Shown: positions 43,371 through 53,869, counted from the first letter of the stretch. The stretch: DNA of 64,000 bases from Gari tellinella (GCA_922989275.2 OV277870.1:44140356-44204355), one strand, 5' to 3'. Numbers and translations: made by a program. The notes: generated by a model from the sequence alone, not told the origin.

Positions 43371-43795
43371 AGTTGAGAAGACCTTATTCTTTCCCATTTA
43401 TCGTTTCACTGCCAAATACTTCGTAATATTTTACCCCTTCACCGTTTCATTGTCGTCTGTTTCATTTTTGTTGTCTGCAATGTCGTTTCAAAGTTTAAAA
43501 AAAGGCAGTATGACTGAAGAAATTTAAAAACGGGTGTCAAACAGTTTGGATCCTGATCAGACGCCGCGTTACGCGGCGCCTGATCAGGGTCCAAACTATT
43601 TGCAAACTCGCTTTTAAGCATCAATGAGAGTGAAAGGGTTAAACGGAAACGAAACGCAAAAATATTACAGTAAAAGTTAGAAAATCGCACAATGTTGACA
43701 ACTCCGACTATACATTGTACATAGTCTGAGTGGTGTACAGTAACCCGGCGTCTGCTCTGGTTCCAAACTGTTTGCAAAGAAAACAAGTTGTATCT
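43371..43795 (+). mobile_element. A-type element, old, split by a B insertion
   Basis: CAGTTGAGAAGACCTTATTC TTTCCC on the left; A sequence resumes after 43643 with ACGGAAACGAAACGC and ends in a half core (TAACCCGGCGTCTGCTCTGG, CCAAACTGTTTGC). The break lies in the GTTTAAAC of the A consensus, which contains TTAA. Confidence 0.7.
43405..43643 (-). mobile_element. B-type element nested in A
   Basis: Left end TTATCGTTTCACTGCC region (43398 on), ACCCCTTCACCGTTTCATTG, core about 43538-43604 with GCCGCGTTACGCGGC, right end GAGAGTGAAAGGGTTAA. It occupies the TTAA of GTTTAAAC in the host A element. Exact left boundary uncertain. Confidence 0.75.
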
Positions 43796-44050
43796 TTAAC
43801 CCTTTACCTGATAGCCTATTTCTAGTACTTAAGATAGGTGACTACTTAAAGCAGGTTGAAAGTAAAGCAGAATGCGCCTTAGGGCGCATTCTGCTTTACT
43901 TTCAGCCTGCTAAAAAAAGCTATCATGTGCTATAATATAGGAAATATTCCCTATAATACATATTCATTACTGATTAAATTGGAACTATTTTCTTCAGTGG
44001 ATGAATAAATCATATCCGCTAAAAGGCGCTTCTATTGGGGAAAGGGTTAA
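43796..44050 (+). mobile_element. C-type MITE, full length
   Basis: TTAACCCTTTACCTGATAGCC to GGGGAAAGGGTTAA, TTAA at both ends, 255 bp. Core palindrome with GAATGCGCCTTAGGGCGCATTC, right arm slightly damaged (CCTGCTAAAAAAAG). Confidence 0.87.
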
Positions 44051-44214
44051 AATAGATAATCGACGCATTTTATTTGTTTGCTGTATGTATTCGTTGTATA
44101 AACATGTCTTAGTCATATATAAATGTACTTAACAAATACATATAACTACATTTACAATAAAGTAAAGACATCCTACTTGACATTTTTTCAATATAACTAC
44201 TTAGATTATAAGAT

Positions 44215-44305
44215 TTGTTATTTAACCTTGAAACGATCTTGCAAACAACAATATGAAACCAGACGACAATATGGCGGCGAAGTGGTAAAAACCTCACTAT
44301 CAATT
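44215..44305 (+). mobile_element. B-type fragment
   Basis: TTGAAACGATCTTGCAAACAAC, CAGACGACAATATGGCGGCG and TAAAAACCTCACTATCAATT: right part of one B subfamily, core absent. Confidence 0.6.
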
Positions 44306-44319
44306 TGGGGAAGAAAAGG

Positions 44320-45475
44320 TTAACCCATTACCCCATAGCTTTTTCTAGATTTGAAGACAGATGAACACTTAAATCAGGTTGAAGTAAAGTAGAAAATGCC
44401 TCAAGGCACATTCCGCTTTATTTTCAACCTGATTTAAACTACCATCTACTTACTTACTTATGGTTAATTATGGTTGTTTTCCGACACAGGTCCTACAAGG
44501 TCCTCCGTTTCGTCAGACTCAATAGTTTCTTGATTTTTGTTGTTGTATCCGGTCCGGTTTATAGTTATTTCACTTTTGAAGTTATAAAGTACGTCTTGAT
44601 TCGACCAATGTTTGTCTAGGCGATTTTTGAATGAGTTAGTTGTATTTGCAGAGATCACGTGATCAGGTAGGCTATTCCACAGATTTATTATTCTTACTGT
44701 GAAATTGTATCTTCGTAAGTCGTATTTCGGCCTTTGTGTGAATAGCATCTTTGAATTTCCTCTGTTTGAGGATCTCTCAGTATAGTCTTTTCTAAACTTC
44801 AAGAATCCGGTAACTTATGAATCATATTTATTGGAGATTATTTTGTAGGCTTCTATCATGTCACCTCTGTATCTTCTATATTAAAGGGTCGGCAATTTCA
44901 GTTTTCTTAATCTTTCTTCGTAGTTTAGGTCATTGAATCCCGGTACATGTATTTGTCTTGTGGCTCTTCTTTGTACCTCCTAGATTATTTCATTATACTT
45001 TTCTTTATAGGGACACCAGACTGAGCTTGCGTTATCCAAATGGGATCTTACTAAGGCCTTGTATAGTGGCGTAAAGGTTTTCTGTTTTAAATTTTGGAAT
45101 GATCTTCTAATTATTGCTGCCATAGAATTGGCCTGTTTTACTTTTTCGCTTATATGTTGTTCAAAACTAAGTTTATCGTCTATTATTACTCCAATGTCTT
45201 TTTCTTGGTCTATTTGCTCTAGTTCTTTCCCGACTAATTTATATTTGAAGCTGTCTGGTGGTTCCTTTTTGCCAATGTGCAAGAATTTACATTTGTCCGG
45301 GTGAAATTTGAGGAGCCATTTATTACTCCATTCGGTTAGTTTTTCTAGGTCTTTTTGTAGTGTATGTCTGTCACTCTCATCCCTGCTAGGATATACAAAA
45401 AATTTCTTATGATATATGTTCAATACTAAAAAAATGTTTTTTTTTCTTCCGTGGAGGAATAAACTAAAGTGTTTA
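44320..45475 (+). mobile_element. C-type element carrying a LINE insertion
   Basis: TTAACCCATTACCCCATAGC and the palindrome (decayed, GTAAAGTAGAAAATGCC) run to CTACCATCTACTTAC. C sequence resumes at about 45430 with TTTTCTTCCGTGGAGGAATAA, then decays before the right TTAA. The LINE fragment fills the gap. Confidence 0.7.
44450..45423 (-). pseudogene. LINE reverse transcriptase 3' fragment, 5'-truncated, three stops
   Basis: On the minus strand one frame reads LTEWSNKWLLKFHPDKCKFL, KDIGVIIDDKLSFEQHISEK, ALVRSHLDNASSVWCPYK, then RGDMIEAYKIISNKYDS and RIINLWNSLPDHVISANTTN, SFKNRLDKHW. These are the thumb and C-terminal region of CR1/Jockey-like LINE polymerases. Three in-frame stops separate the pieces (near 44980, 44883 and 44816). 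The 3' end is ATAAGTAAGTAAGTAG, a microsatellite-like tail, almost directly after the final stop. Inserted in a C element. Confidence 0.85.
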
Positions 45476-45949
45476 GATCTAGATGTGATTATGTAGCTCC
45501 TTATCTATAATGGCTACAGTATAATAATTCAATACACGGTAGTATCTAGTAACAGTTATTATTTGTACAGCTGAGAAGACACAAACGAAATACAATAAAA
45601 TGTAACAAGAAACATTTCTTAAAAAGATATTCAGCGGAGTGGGTTGTGAAAGTATTGCTGTAGATGGGTGTGCAAAATTAGAGTTTCCAAAAGCTAACCC
45701 AAGTACAGTCCTAGTAGGTCAACTGAACTCGCTCAATGTAAACAGTCTGTGACTGCGTCTCTAAATTCTGAACACAATTCATATTAAAAAGTTGTTTCAA
45801 AGTATATATACCAGCCTGGTCCCTGTCCAATCAGACAGTTCAGTTTTCAGCAGATGCTCTTAAACTTAATGTCTCCTGGCATGTACTCTTGTCCTGTATT
45901 CTGACATATGCATGCTTAAGCCAGACTTTAAGTAAAGCAGAAAGCTCTT
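45476..45949. other. Intergenic DNA
   Basis: A one-armed I/C palindrome scrap (GACTTTAAGTAAAGCAGAAAGC) at 45922-45946. No gene. Confidence 0.35.
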
Positions 45950-46233
45950 TTAACCTAATACCCAATAAATACTCCTTTTTACGTATTTAATTTATTCCTC
46001 CGCAAATGAAATAGTTTCACTTTCATGATACAGTTATGAATACATGTATGTACAAATAAGAAATACTTTTAATATCCTCAACAGGTTATAGAACAGAACA
46101 GAACAGATGTTTTGCTTAAAGCAGATTGAAAGTAAAGCAGAATGCGCCTTAATTCGCATTCTGTTATGCTATCAGCCTGATTTAAGTGATCACCTATATT
46201 CAATACTTGAAACAGGTTATGGTGTAATGGTTT
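45950..46233 (-). mobile_element. C-type element, reversed, diverged
   Basis: TTAACCTAATACCCAATAAA, TTTATTCCTCCGCAAATG, core about 46113-46187 (GTAAAGCAGAATGCGCC; GCGCAT arm damaged), GAAACAGGTTATGGTGTAATGG. TTAA intact only on the left. An AACAG tandem sits at 46090-46105. Confidence 0.75.
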
Positions 46234-46361
46234 CAGCAACCATCTGTGTGAACATTTTAAACAGGCTATTTGAGAAAGGGTCAAGATGATCCGAAACTGC
46301 TTAGCAATTGGCCATGGTATTCAAACAGTTGAAACGACATGGCAATGTTATTCATCTTTAA

Positions 46362-46410
46362 CCCTTTCTCTCTTTTGATATTCGACATGCCATCAGGGCA
46401 AAAATGACGC
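46362..46410 (+). mobile_element. B-type left-end fragment
   Basis: TTAACCCTTTCTCTCTTTTG ... AAAAATGACGC stops exactly where the C element starts at a TTAA. Confidence 0.55.
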
Positions 46411-46661
46411 TTAACCCATTACCCAATAGCCTGTTTCTAGATTTGAATACAGGTGACCACTTAATGCAGGTTGAAAATAAAGCAGAATGTGCCCTAAGGC
46501 ACATTCTGCTTTATTTTCAGCCTGCTTTAAGCTACCATCTGCTAAGATTTAGAAAATATTTCGTTTGTTACACGTTTATGCTGTAAACATTGGAACTATT
46601 TTCTTCAGCGGAGGAATAAATCAAATACGCTAAAAGGCGCTTCTATTGGGGAAAGGGTTAA
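46411..46661 (+). mobile_element. C-type MITE, full length
   Basis: TTAACCCATTACCCAATAGCC to GGGGAAAGGGTTAA, TTAA at both ends, 251 bp. Core 46460-46531 has matched changes GAAAATAAAGC/GCTTTATTTTC replacing the usual GAAAGTAAAGC/GCTTTACTTTC. Confidence 0.88.
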
Positions 46662-46671
46662 AACCGCCCAT

Positions 46672-46928
46672 TTAAAACAAGAACAAACGTAATGCAATGA
46701 CATGTAGAAAATGACAACTTATTATTATTTTTATTATTATTATATAATTTGTATATTTATTATAAAGACAACTTCTGGGGGGAAATGACATTTTCTCTGA
46801 GTGGCAAACAGTTTGGAGCCAGATCAGCGTCTGATCTGGCTCCAAACTGTTTTCAATGGACACACAGGTTTTAGCATACACGAGTTTTAGTATAAAAGCG
46901 TTTATTGGATAAGAATAATGTATTCTCC
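46672..46928 (+). mobile_element. A-type element, diverged, with short core
   Basis: GAACAAACGTAATGCAATGAC, a TTATTATTATT tract, core 46803-46853 (GAGCCAGATCAGCGTCTGATCTGGCTC) lacking the GC-rich centre, GCGTTTATTGGATAAG and TATTCTCC. Confidence 0.7.
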
Positions 46929-46941
46929 GTCTTCTCGTCAT

Positions 46942-47190
46942 GTTTTCCCATAGTTTCTGTTAGTACAAACATTTACTTCAATGGCCATAACAAGAGTAGT
47001 GCAAATGACGTTAATTGCCATTATAACTCCGAGACACGTGGAATAAAAGTGGTGTTAACTCGACATTGTGGCACAATCAGTAAACATGTAGATTTCCCTA
47101 GACTACCACTAGACCACTCAATCACACTCAAAATACACCCCACGTCCCCGTGTCTGTCAAAACAAACACATACCCTTATAGTGAGAGAAA
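46942..47190. other. Intergenic DNA
   Basis: Open on one strand by chance. No recognised product. Confidence 0.3.
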
Positions 47191-47440
47191 AGATTATTCT
47201 TAAGACATTTACAAACAGTTTGGATCCTGATCAGACGCCGAGTAACTCGGCGTCTGATCAGGATCTAAACTATTTGTCCGTTCTGATAGAATAGCTGCAA
47301 ATAAAGAGAACTTGAGATGAGCTGTCAAGTTGAAGAACATATAATAAAACAGGTTTTAAACAGACAATTATTCGACTTTTTCTGCACGCTATATAATTGT
47401 CGTCTGCAAAATTTATCGTCTGCAACATTTACAGGGCTAC
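47190..47440 (+). mobile_element. B-type element, ends eroded
   Basis: Core 47211-47277 with GCCGAGTAACTCGGC: the closing stem has changed in both arms from GCCGCG/CGCGGC. Right side ATTGTCGTCTGCAAAATTTA. Confidence 0.65.
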
Positions 47441-47484
47441 CATAAGTTGTTCATAAATATCCTAAGATGCAGCCCAAATTCAAT

Positions 47485-47545
47485 AATGATGCAAACAGTT
47501 TATGCGTAACGCAGCGTCTGATCTGGATCTTAACCTTTGCCACAC
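47485..47545. repeat. Degenerate core
   Basis: GCAAACAGTTTATGCGTAAC and GTCTGATCTGGATCTTAACC: left arm mostly deleted. Confidence 0.45.
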
Positions 47546-47663
47546 ATAAAAATGTTTCCTCAGTACAAAATGGCATAAAATTCCTATTTTCAAAAGTAAG
47601 GGCAGAAATCCGAAGATTTCGTAGAAATCCGTAAATTTGGCAGCCCAGAAAATATCAAAGTTG

Positions 47664-47930
47664 ACCAATTCAATTCAAATTTTATTGGCATTAAACATAT
47701 ACAATGTTCATAGCCATATAACATATAAACATTCTAAAGTACTAGATCAGGAAAATATAATTACATAAGCAAGAGAATAGTATGAAATATATAAGATTAT
47801 TGAAATTTTGAATTTTATGGTATACAAAATAAGATAATAATTCTAAATGAAGTGAAGTCAATCAGCTGAGTCATAATAACTACTAGTAAATATAGTAGGC
47901 AGGTTCTTTCACAAATTAACACAAGAGTGT
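47664..47930 (-). mobile_element. Possible LINE 3' end
   Basis: On the minus strand the sequence ends GCCAATAAAATTTGAATTGA, an AATAAA plus TTGAAT repeat tail typical of some non-LTR elements. No protein motif found. Confidence 0.4.
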
Positions 47931-48399
47931 CAAAGAGTTGGGATTCAGATTCCCAATCGTACCTAAACTGTTTGCCACAGCTTTCGCCCTCAACATGTAA
48001 ACAAACAATTATTTGTTAACTACTGTAATTAACCACTGCACATCTACTGGCGACTGCGATGCCAGGGAAAGCTTTGCTTCCAATCAGTGGGCGATTCCAA
48101 ACTGTTTGACACTCAGATCAAAATGTCTAGTGTCCAAGCTTAATTTGAAATGAGTAACAAAGTACAAGAATATATTCTTAATATATATTAATATTAATGG
48201 ATAAAATATCGTTATATTGTTGTCAATCAAAAATTAACATTTTTTAACAGCATTTAATATTTGAATAAAGTATGAAACTTTATATCACATATACACTTTA
48301 TGTATTATTTGTGAATACTAACCTCGACGAAATTCTTCTTTCATAATATAAGATAAAATTAAATCTGATATGGCATTTGCTCACAATAAAATGTTGTTT
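47931..48399. other. AT-rich DNA with two weak core traces
   Basis: GAGTTGGGATTCAGATTCCC (about 47934) and GCGATTCCAAACTGTTTGAC (about 48091) recall palindrome arms. Nothing else. Confidence 0.35.
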
Positions 48400-48632
48400 A
48401 GATTACGTTTTCCGTCTAAACGAAACATAAATGCATTTGTATTTAAATTTAGACAACCACCCGTTTTTTAAATTATTAAAAGCCTATCTTAATCATAGTG
48501 GAAAACAGTGTGCAGCCTGACAAATACCGGGTTACTCTGCGTCTGATCAGGCTCCAAGCCTTTTGGATTGCATATCAGTGTTTTGCACCTATGCTTTATA
48601 AGGAAAAGAATAACGTCTACTCCAATGCAATA
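48400..48632 (+). mobile_element. Degenerate A-type element
   Basis: TTTTCCGTCTAAACGAAAC, core remnant CAAATACCGGGTTACTC ... GTCTGATCAGGCTCC, AAAGAATAACGTCTACTCC. Confidence 0.6.
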
Positions 48633-49144
48633 AATATTTAAAATAAGTTTAATTCAATAAATATACCCGTGTTATATTGATAAATAAACACTGTTAGTAA
48701 GTGGGCATAGTAGAAAATTGAAACGAACACCTAAGTACTTGATTTTTCACACCCAGACGAGCTGATGACAAACCAAACACCAAACACGACAACAACAACT
48801 ATTAATCAAGCCATAATTGATACAATTAGCGAGGCGAACACCACGCTGTAACAGTTCTATTTACTTCTACTTAACTGTAATAAAAGGTTTAACAATTGCA
48901 GAGTATTACCGTCTAGGGAAACATGTACTCAATTTGGACTTATATATGACCTTTTCTGCACTGAGAGAGCATCACATGTCATTGGGATTTATACCAAGTC
49001 TCTAAAAATTCAAAGCCATAACATCCATTCAAGCAAGCGAATATAGATGTGTTCTGTTCTTCCTGTGGATACGTGTTGTCTAGATATTCTTCTTGAAAGG
49101 TAACATTCAGTTCTTACAACATATCGTATAATATATGGTGCTTT
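48633..49144. other. Intergenic DNA
   Basis: No recognised feature. Confidence 0.3.
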
Positions 49145-49260
49145 AACCTTTTCTCTAACAAACAGATTTTTCTGAAAGCAGGTTGAAAGTAAATCAAATT
49201 ACTTCTTCAGGAGATTCTGTTTTACTTTACTGTCAGCCTGCTTTAGGCAAACAAATGTTT
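49145..49260. repeat. C/I-type palindrome, degenerate
   Basis: GAAAGCAGGTTGAAAGTAAA and TTTACTTTACTGTCAGCCTGC around GGAGATTCTG. Preceded by TTAACCTTTTCTC, possibly a C left end. Confidence 0.6.
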
Positions 49261-49335
49261 TAAACCCTGAAAACTAATTCATGAGGGAAGTTGTTAACTG
49301 TAAAGGACTTATACTTTGCATGTCTAGTGAAGACA

Positions 49336-49935
49336 CTTCCTTCCTTCCTTCCTTCCTTCCTTCCTTCGTGAATTAATTCATTCCTTTCTTCATTCCTTCG
49401 TGAATTCATTCATTCCTTTCTTCATTCCTTCCTTCTTTCCTTCCTTCGTGAATTCATTCATTCATTCATGCATTCGTTCATTTATTCATTCATTCATTTA
49501 TTCTTTCACTTATTTATTCTTTCATTCTTTCATTTATTTCTTCTTTCATTTATTTATTCATTCATTCATTCATCAATTCATTTATTTATTCATTCATTCA
49601 CTCTTTTTATTCATTAGGTAATTCATCCAATTTATTCATCCATCTTTCTTTCATTCATAGATTCATTTATTCATTATTTTGTTATTTTATTCATTCATCA
49701 TTCTTTCTTTCTCATTCTTTCTCCCTTTTTCTCTTTTTCTTTCTTTCTTTCTTTTTTTCTTTCTTTCATTCAGTCAGCTATTCATTCAGCTTTTCAATCA
49801 TTCTTTCATTTACTCATTCAGCTTTTCAATTAATTCATTCTCATTAATTCTTTATTCTTTCTTTCATTCATACACTTATTGATTCATCTTTCTTTCTTTC
49901 ATTCATCCATTTGCTCATTTATCCATTCAGTCACT
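49336..49935 (+). repeat. (CCTT)n / (ATTC)n microsatellite complex
   Basis: TTCC, TTCATT and TTTC repeats for about 600 bp. Open frames rich in Ser, Phe, His and Ile are artefacts of the repeat. Confidence 0.95.
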
Positions 49936-50451
49936 CATTCACCCACCATAGTTCACATTGGTATCGTGGTTCATTCATTCCTGCAAACATCCATCAATCC
50001 ATCCATCAGCAAATCCATAATTGTTCAACTTCTCGTACACTATTTTACGTATATCTTCTTTATATGTTGAACATAATTTACTTTACAACTTCCTGATAAA
50101 TGTAATAATGTACCATGACAAATACTCGCACGCTATCAGTCAGATCTACATGGAAAGGAAATTAACCATTACATTTTGAATTCATTCAGATAACACTTAT
50201 AGATCGGCCAATAACTACATTTTGTGTCTGTGCTGACGTGTTCCCACCCACGACTTGGTGATGCACCTCTCTGTACGTAGAATTGGCCAACAATTACATC
50301 GCCCTATCATAGCATGATGTACGACGAAAGCTTGCGAAATGGCAAACACCAATCCCCGGCCTGACTCTATCATTAATATCAAGATTGAAAAATAACACTG
50401 CCAAGATGCCAGATTGATACAATTACCATGACTCAATTATCAGGCCTGTTA
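49936..50451. other. Intergenic DNA
   Basis: No gene or element recognised. Confidence 0.3.
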
Positions 50452-50688
50452 CAGTGGAGAAAACGTTATTCTTTTCCGTTTAAACGCAAACGCAAAACAA
50501 TAAAGTGTACAAAATAACAACTTTTTGACATTTTTTCACTATCTATTTTTATCTGAGTGACAAACAGTTTGGAGCCTGATCAGACGCCGGGTTACCCGGC
50601 GTCTGATCTGGCTCCAAACTGTTTGCAATGGAATTAATAGTTTTAGCGTAAACGCGTTTATTGGGAATGAATAACGTATTCTCCACTG
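50452..50688 (+). mobile_element. A-type MITE (237 bp)
   Basis: CAGTGGAGAAAACG to CGTATTCTCCACTG with TA flanks. The GTACGCAAACG segment is lost, giving a shorter copy. Core intact. Confidence 0.9.
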
Positions 50689-50706
50689 TACAGTAAAATC
50701 CAACTA

Positions 50707-50946
50707 CAATGGAGATAACTTTGTTCTTTCACTTTTAAACGAAACGCAAACGCAGTGTAATAAAATGAAGAAAGTGGCATGCTATTAGAAGTTTTAACTA
50801 ATTTGTTTTAACCGATTGGCAAACAGTTTAGAGCCAGATCAGACGCCAGGTAACCCGGCGTCTGATCTGGCTCCTAACTGTTTTCAATTGGCATTGTAGT
50901 TTTATCATCAACGCGTTTATAGAGAAAGAATAACGTTTTTCCACAG
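50707..50946 (+). mobile_element. A-type element, diverged
   Basis: CAATGGAGATAACTTTG to CGTTTTTCCACAG. Core GCCAGATCAGACGCCAGG ... GTCTGATCTGGCTCC (the A-core mismatch is absent here). Lies 18 bp from the previous copy, same orientation. Confidence 0.8.
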
Positions 50947-51004
50947 TTTTATTTCCGCTCAAATGAAGATTAATTTGAGGTGTAGACGAACAGTTGATAG
51001 ACTA

Positions 51005-51145
51005 AAGCATGATGAAAGTAAAGCATACAGTAATGTGTAAAAGTTGACAGTAACATAAAAATAAAGCAGTCTCTAAGGTACACTAGCATGCGGAAATAAA
51101 ACTGGCAGCAAACTGAAAGTAAAGCGAAAAGCTCCTGCAGTATAT
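51005..51145. repeat. I/C-type arm scraps
   Basis: AAGCATGATGAAAGTAAAGC and AACTGAAAGTAAAGCGAAAAGC are two partial copies of one palindrome arm. Confidence 0.4.
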
Positions 51146-51165
51146 GATTTTCAATGTCTAATACA

Positions 51166-51187
51166 TTTTCCCTCTCTTTTATTTCAG
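51166..51187 (+). promoter_or_regulatory. Splice acceptor before the 460-codon frame
   Basis: CCCTCTCTTTTATTTCAG is a strong polypyrimidine tract plus AG. The exon would begin at 51188. An in-frame TAG (51192-51194) just inside it implies that the upstream exon is 5' untranslated if this site is used. Confidence 0.6.
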
Positions 51188-51236
51188 ACTATAGAAACCT
51201 TTCTTTCGTGTGAAGAAAATATATCAAGTTTCAACC

Positions 51237-52619
51237 ATGCGTCCACCATCAGCTGATCTCTCAGACTTGAGTTGCCTGTCCAACAATGACGTAATTTCCG
51301 GTATCTCATTGGCCAGAGTAAGCGACTGGAAAAACTTGACAGATAACAGCATACAGATTGCCCATCTAGGCGATTTAACAGAAACAAGTTTCTACAAGAG
51401 TCCGGAGCACACAAACTGCTTGAAGTTAGTGGAAACCATAGAAAGCCCACCAAGAGCTCAACCGGAAGTAACGGCAGATGACGTAGAACAACAAGTCAAA
51501 GACGCCTACTTTACCAGGACCCTTGTAACGTTGGATTCCCTAGCCACAACAAGTGGGCGATTGTTGGATTCCAGGCTTATTTTCTCACCATCGTATGAAA
51601 AGATCTCCACGAACAATAACAGAAGGCGGAAAGGGCGTGACACGGGTTCTAATCGCTACTCTACTATACCGGGCACCAGTACATCTAACACCGGGAAGTT
51701 ATGGCACAGTGATTCAGAACTGTTTGTTCCACTGGGTCAGAGAAATCATATAGAAAGCCAAAGTGAGGAACGTATCCCTACGTTTGACAAAAACGACAGA
51801 CTTCGGGAGTTACAGCATGACAATGTTCCATTCGTGAAACCATTGGAGACAATAACCTTTAAAAGCAAAGTGAGCGAGATCAAGCCTGTCCAGATGTTAA
51901 CTACATACCAGAATCAAGTAGACGAGGAGAATACATGTGGGTCATATGCTGGAAATAGCCCAATGCGAAGTGCAGACATCTCAAGACCTACAGGCTCTAG
52001 AGCATATGGTGCAGTAACCAAGGTCTACAACAAGCTTTCCAAAACTTTAAAAAGGAAGCGAAAGACAATCACAAAATTTAACCATTTAAATGAGATGTTG
52101 TTTCAAGTTAAAGAGTCCAATATCGTTGCGTCCCGTAATAACGGCACGACAGCAACTTCCGACAGAGTAGAAAAAATGACAAAACAATGTCTAAACTTTG
52201 GTTCCGAAGGACAATTAAAAACACAGATAGGAACTTCAAATCTTAAAGACGTCAATTCAACAGATTCAAGAGTGGACATCGACACGAAATCATCAAACAC
52301 GAGTTTCGATAAAAATCTAGATGAAAATTTACAAATCGGAAGTCAAATCCGTCGACCACCAATGATGGGCATGCGCCAAAAGACACCACCATCTCTGACT
52401 ATAGATAATCTAGACATGGATTTAGTTTGTAACCTAAAGAGAACCATTGCAAACAACAATAGAAATTTACACATCAAAACAAACGGATCGCTGAGATTAA
52501 AAACGAATCCATGCAGCATTGACAAGCCGAAGTTTTGCAGTCCAAAACGCTCTGCTAGCATGAGATATGCTACAACAGGATTTCGTCAAACGCGCAAGTG
52601 CATTGTGTCAACTGTCTAG
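51237..52619 (+). CDS. Uncharacterised 460-residue basic protein
   Basis: I do not recognise the family. The start is the ATG of MRPPSADLSDLSCL, with A at -3 and the first in-frame ATG after the TAG at 51192. The frame stays open to TAG at 52617-52619, far longer than any chance frame nearby and without repeats. The product is Ser/Thr/Asn/Lys-rich and looks largely disordered, with no signal peptide or membrane segment. Basic clusters NRRRKGR (about 128-134) and KTLKRKRK (about 269-276) could be nuclear localisation signals. Between them lie ELFVPLGQRN and FVKPLETITFKS, the more hydrophobic stretches. It is probably the coding exon of a spliced gene. Upstream exons are not identified. It is followed within 12 bp by a B element. 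Confidence 0.72.
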   Translation: MRPPSADLSDLSCLSNNDVISGISLARVSDWKNLTDNSIQIAHLGDLTETSFYKSPEHTNCLKLVETIESPPRAQPEVTADDVEQQVKDAYFTRTLVTLDSLATTSGRLLDSRLIFSPSYEKISTNNNRRRKGRDTGSNRYSTIPGTSTSNTGKLWHSDSELFVPLGQRNHIESQSEERIPTFDKNDRLRELQHDNVPFVKPLETITFKSKVSEIKPVQMLTTYQNQVDEENTCGSYAGNSPMRSADISRPTGSRAYGAVTKVYNKLSKTLKRKRKTITKFNHLNEMLFQVKESNIVASRNNGTTATSDRVEKMTKQCLNFGSEGQLKTQIGTSNLKDVNSTDSRVDIDTKSSNTSFDKNLDENLQIGSQIRRPPMMGMRQKTPPSLTIDNLDMDLVCNLKRTIANNNRNLHIKTNGSLRLKTNPCSIDKPKFCSPKRSASMRYATTGFRQTRKCIVSTV

Positions 52620-52630
52620 GAACTTTTAGA

Positions 52631-52846
52631 TGAACCCTTTCACTGTCATGACGTCATAAGTCTTAAACAATTGTCGTCTGCTTTCATTTTTCAAATTAAA
52701 ATTTTAGGCATATTGACATAAGACATTTTGAAATGAGTGACAAACAATTTGGTTCCTGATACGACGCCGCGTTACGCGGCGTCTGATCAGGACCCAAATT
52801 GTTTGCAAATTGCCATTGTACTCAGGGTAAGGCAGTGATCGGGTTA
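52631..52846 (-). mobile_element. B-type element in the 3' UTR region, covarying core
   Basis: TGAACCCTTTCACTGTCATG (TTAA mutated) to GGCAGTGATCGGGTTAA. Core 52741-52805 has CAAACAATTTGG paired with CCAAATTGTTTG instead of CAAACAGTTTGG/CCAAACTGTTTG. It starts 11 bases after the stop codon of the 460-codon frame. Confidence 0.85.
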
Positions 52847-52974
52847 AAGTGACATGTGCCTAGAAAATACGCTAATCCTGATCAGGCTTACTCATCATCT
52901 TTTTTTAAGAAAACATCGTCTTCACCCAAGACCGAATATAGCTTGGTATATATTGTTAAAAGATATAACCGAAC

Positions 52975-53055
52975 AGCGAGTTTCAAACATTTTGAATTCA
53001 GACCAGACGCCGAGTAACTCTGCGTCTGATCTGGATCCAGGCTGTTTTCAAATGC
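52975..53055. mobile_element. B-type element, partial
   Basis: TTTCAAACATTTTGAATTCAG ... CTGATCTGGATCCAGGCTG around GCCGAGTAACTCTGC. TTAA ends not found. Confidence 0.55.
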
Positions 53056-53289
53056 AAATCAGGTCGGGTTTAGAACGGTTAAAGGATAAACAGAATTTAG
53101 TGCTGAAATCATGGAGGACATATGAACCAGAGGATGTTGAACGAAGTCTGGAAACACTCAACATGATTTCAATCAACCGATATAATTAAAAAGGCTGGCT
53201 TTGTCTAAATACAGTTGCAATTGTAGTAATCGGGCATTTGTTGAAAAAGCGCATATATCTCTAGAAAATGGACAAAATAATGCCGAGCA

Positions 53290-53352
53290 AAAGTAAAACA
53301 GAGAGCTTCATCAGTAATTTTCTGCATTACCTTTGCCCTGCATCAACATTAC
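53290..53352. repeat. Degenerate hairpin (GGCAAAGGTAATGCAG family)
   Basis: GAGCAAAAGTAAAACAGAGAGC and TTTCTGCATTACCTTTGCCC. Arms only partly pair. Confidence 0.45.
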
Positions 53353-53734
53353 GACTTCTGTTCAAACGTTTCCTTTAGGGATCGCTTAATACAGTATTGA
53401 CTGTACAATTATATATTATCAATATTTTATATTCATTTTGTGCTGACGCGTTCTACAATACCTGTTTCTATTTATTCAGTCTTAAAAAGCATAATTTATG
53501 TATGATTGGAAACTGTCACTACTGTGAGCTGTATGAATTACGATCATATTTAATTATTTAGCTTTTAATTAATCAACGCACCCAACCCTCATAGCATTTC
53601 TATTTACTGGATGCAAAACTACAATGATCAAAATGTCACCTTTTACGTGCTCATAATTTAATATTATTGTTATTTTTTGTTAAGTTTGAAATATTTTATG
53701 AAATTGTATATACTGAATTGTAAATATTGTGTAT

Positions 53735-53771
53735 AATAAATTTAAACTGATGTATACAATGCATAAATAAA
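53735..53771 (+). terminator. Possible polyadenylation signals
   Basis: AATAAA at 53735-53740 and 53766-53771 in AT-rich DNA, about 1.1 kb beyond the stop of the 460-codon frame. They are candidates only. The hexamer is common in AT-rich DNA. Confidence 0.3.
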
Positions 53772-53869
53772 CTACACTAAAGCTCATGTAAGGCCTTCGT
53801 TTTGCTTAGCATTCTTCTCTGCCTCCGCCATTGTCTCTATAGATCTATATCTGTCTGTCTCTGTCTGAT

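Noticed and set aside
49400..49882. Open frames rich in Phe, Ser, His and Ile
   Set aside because: Translation of TTC/ATTC microsatellite DNA.
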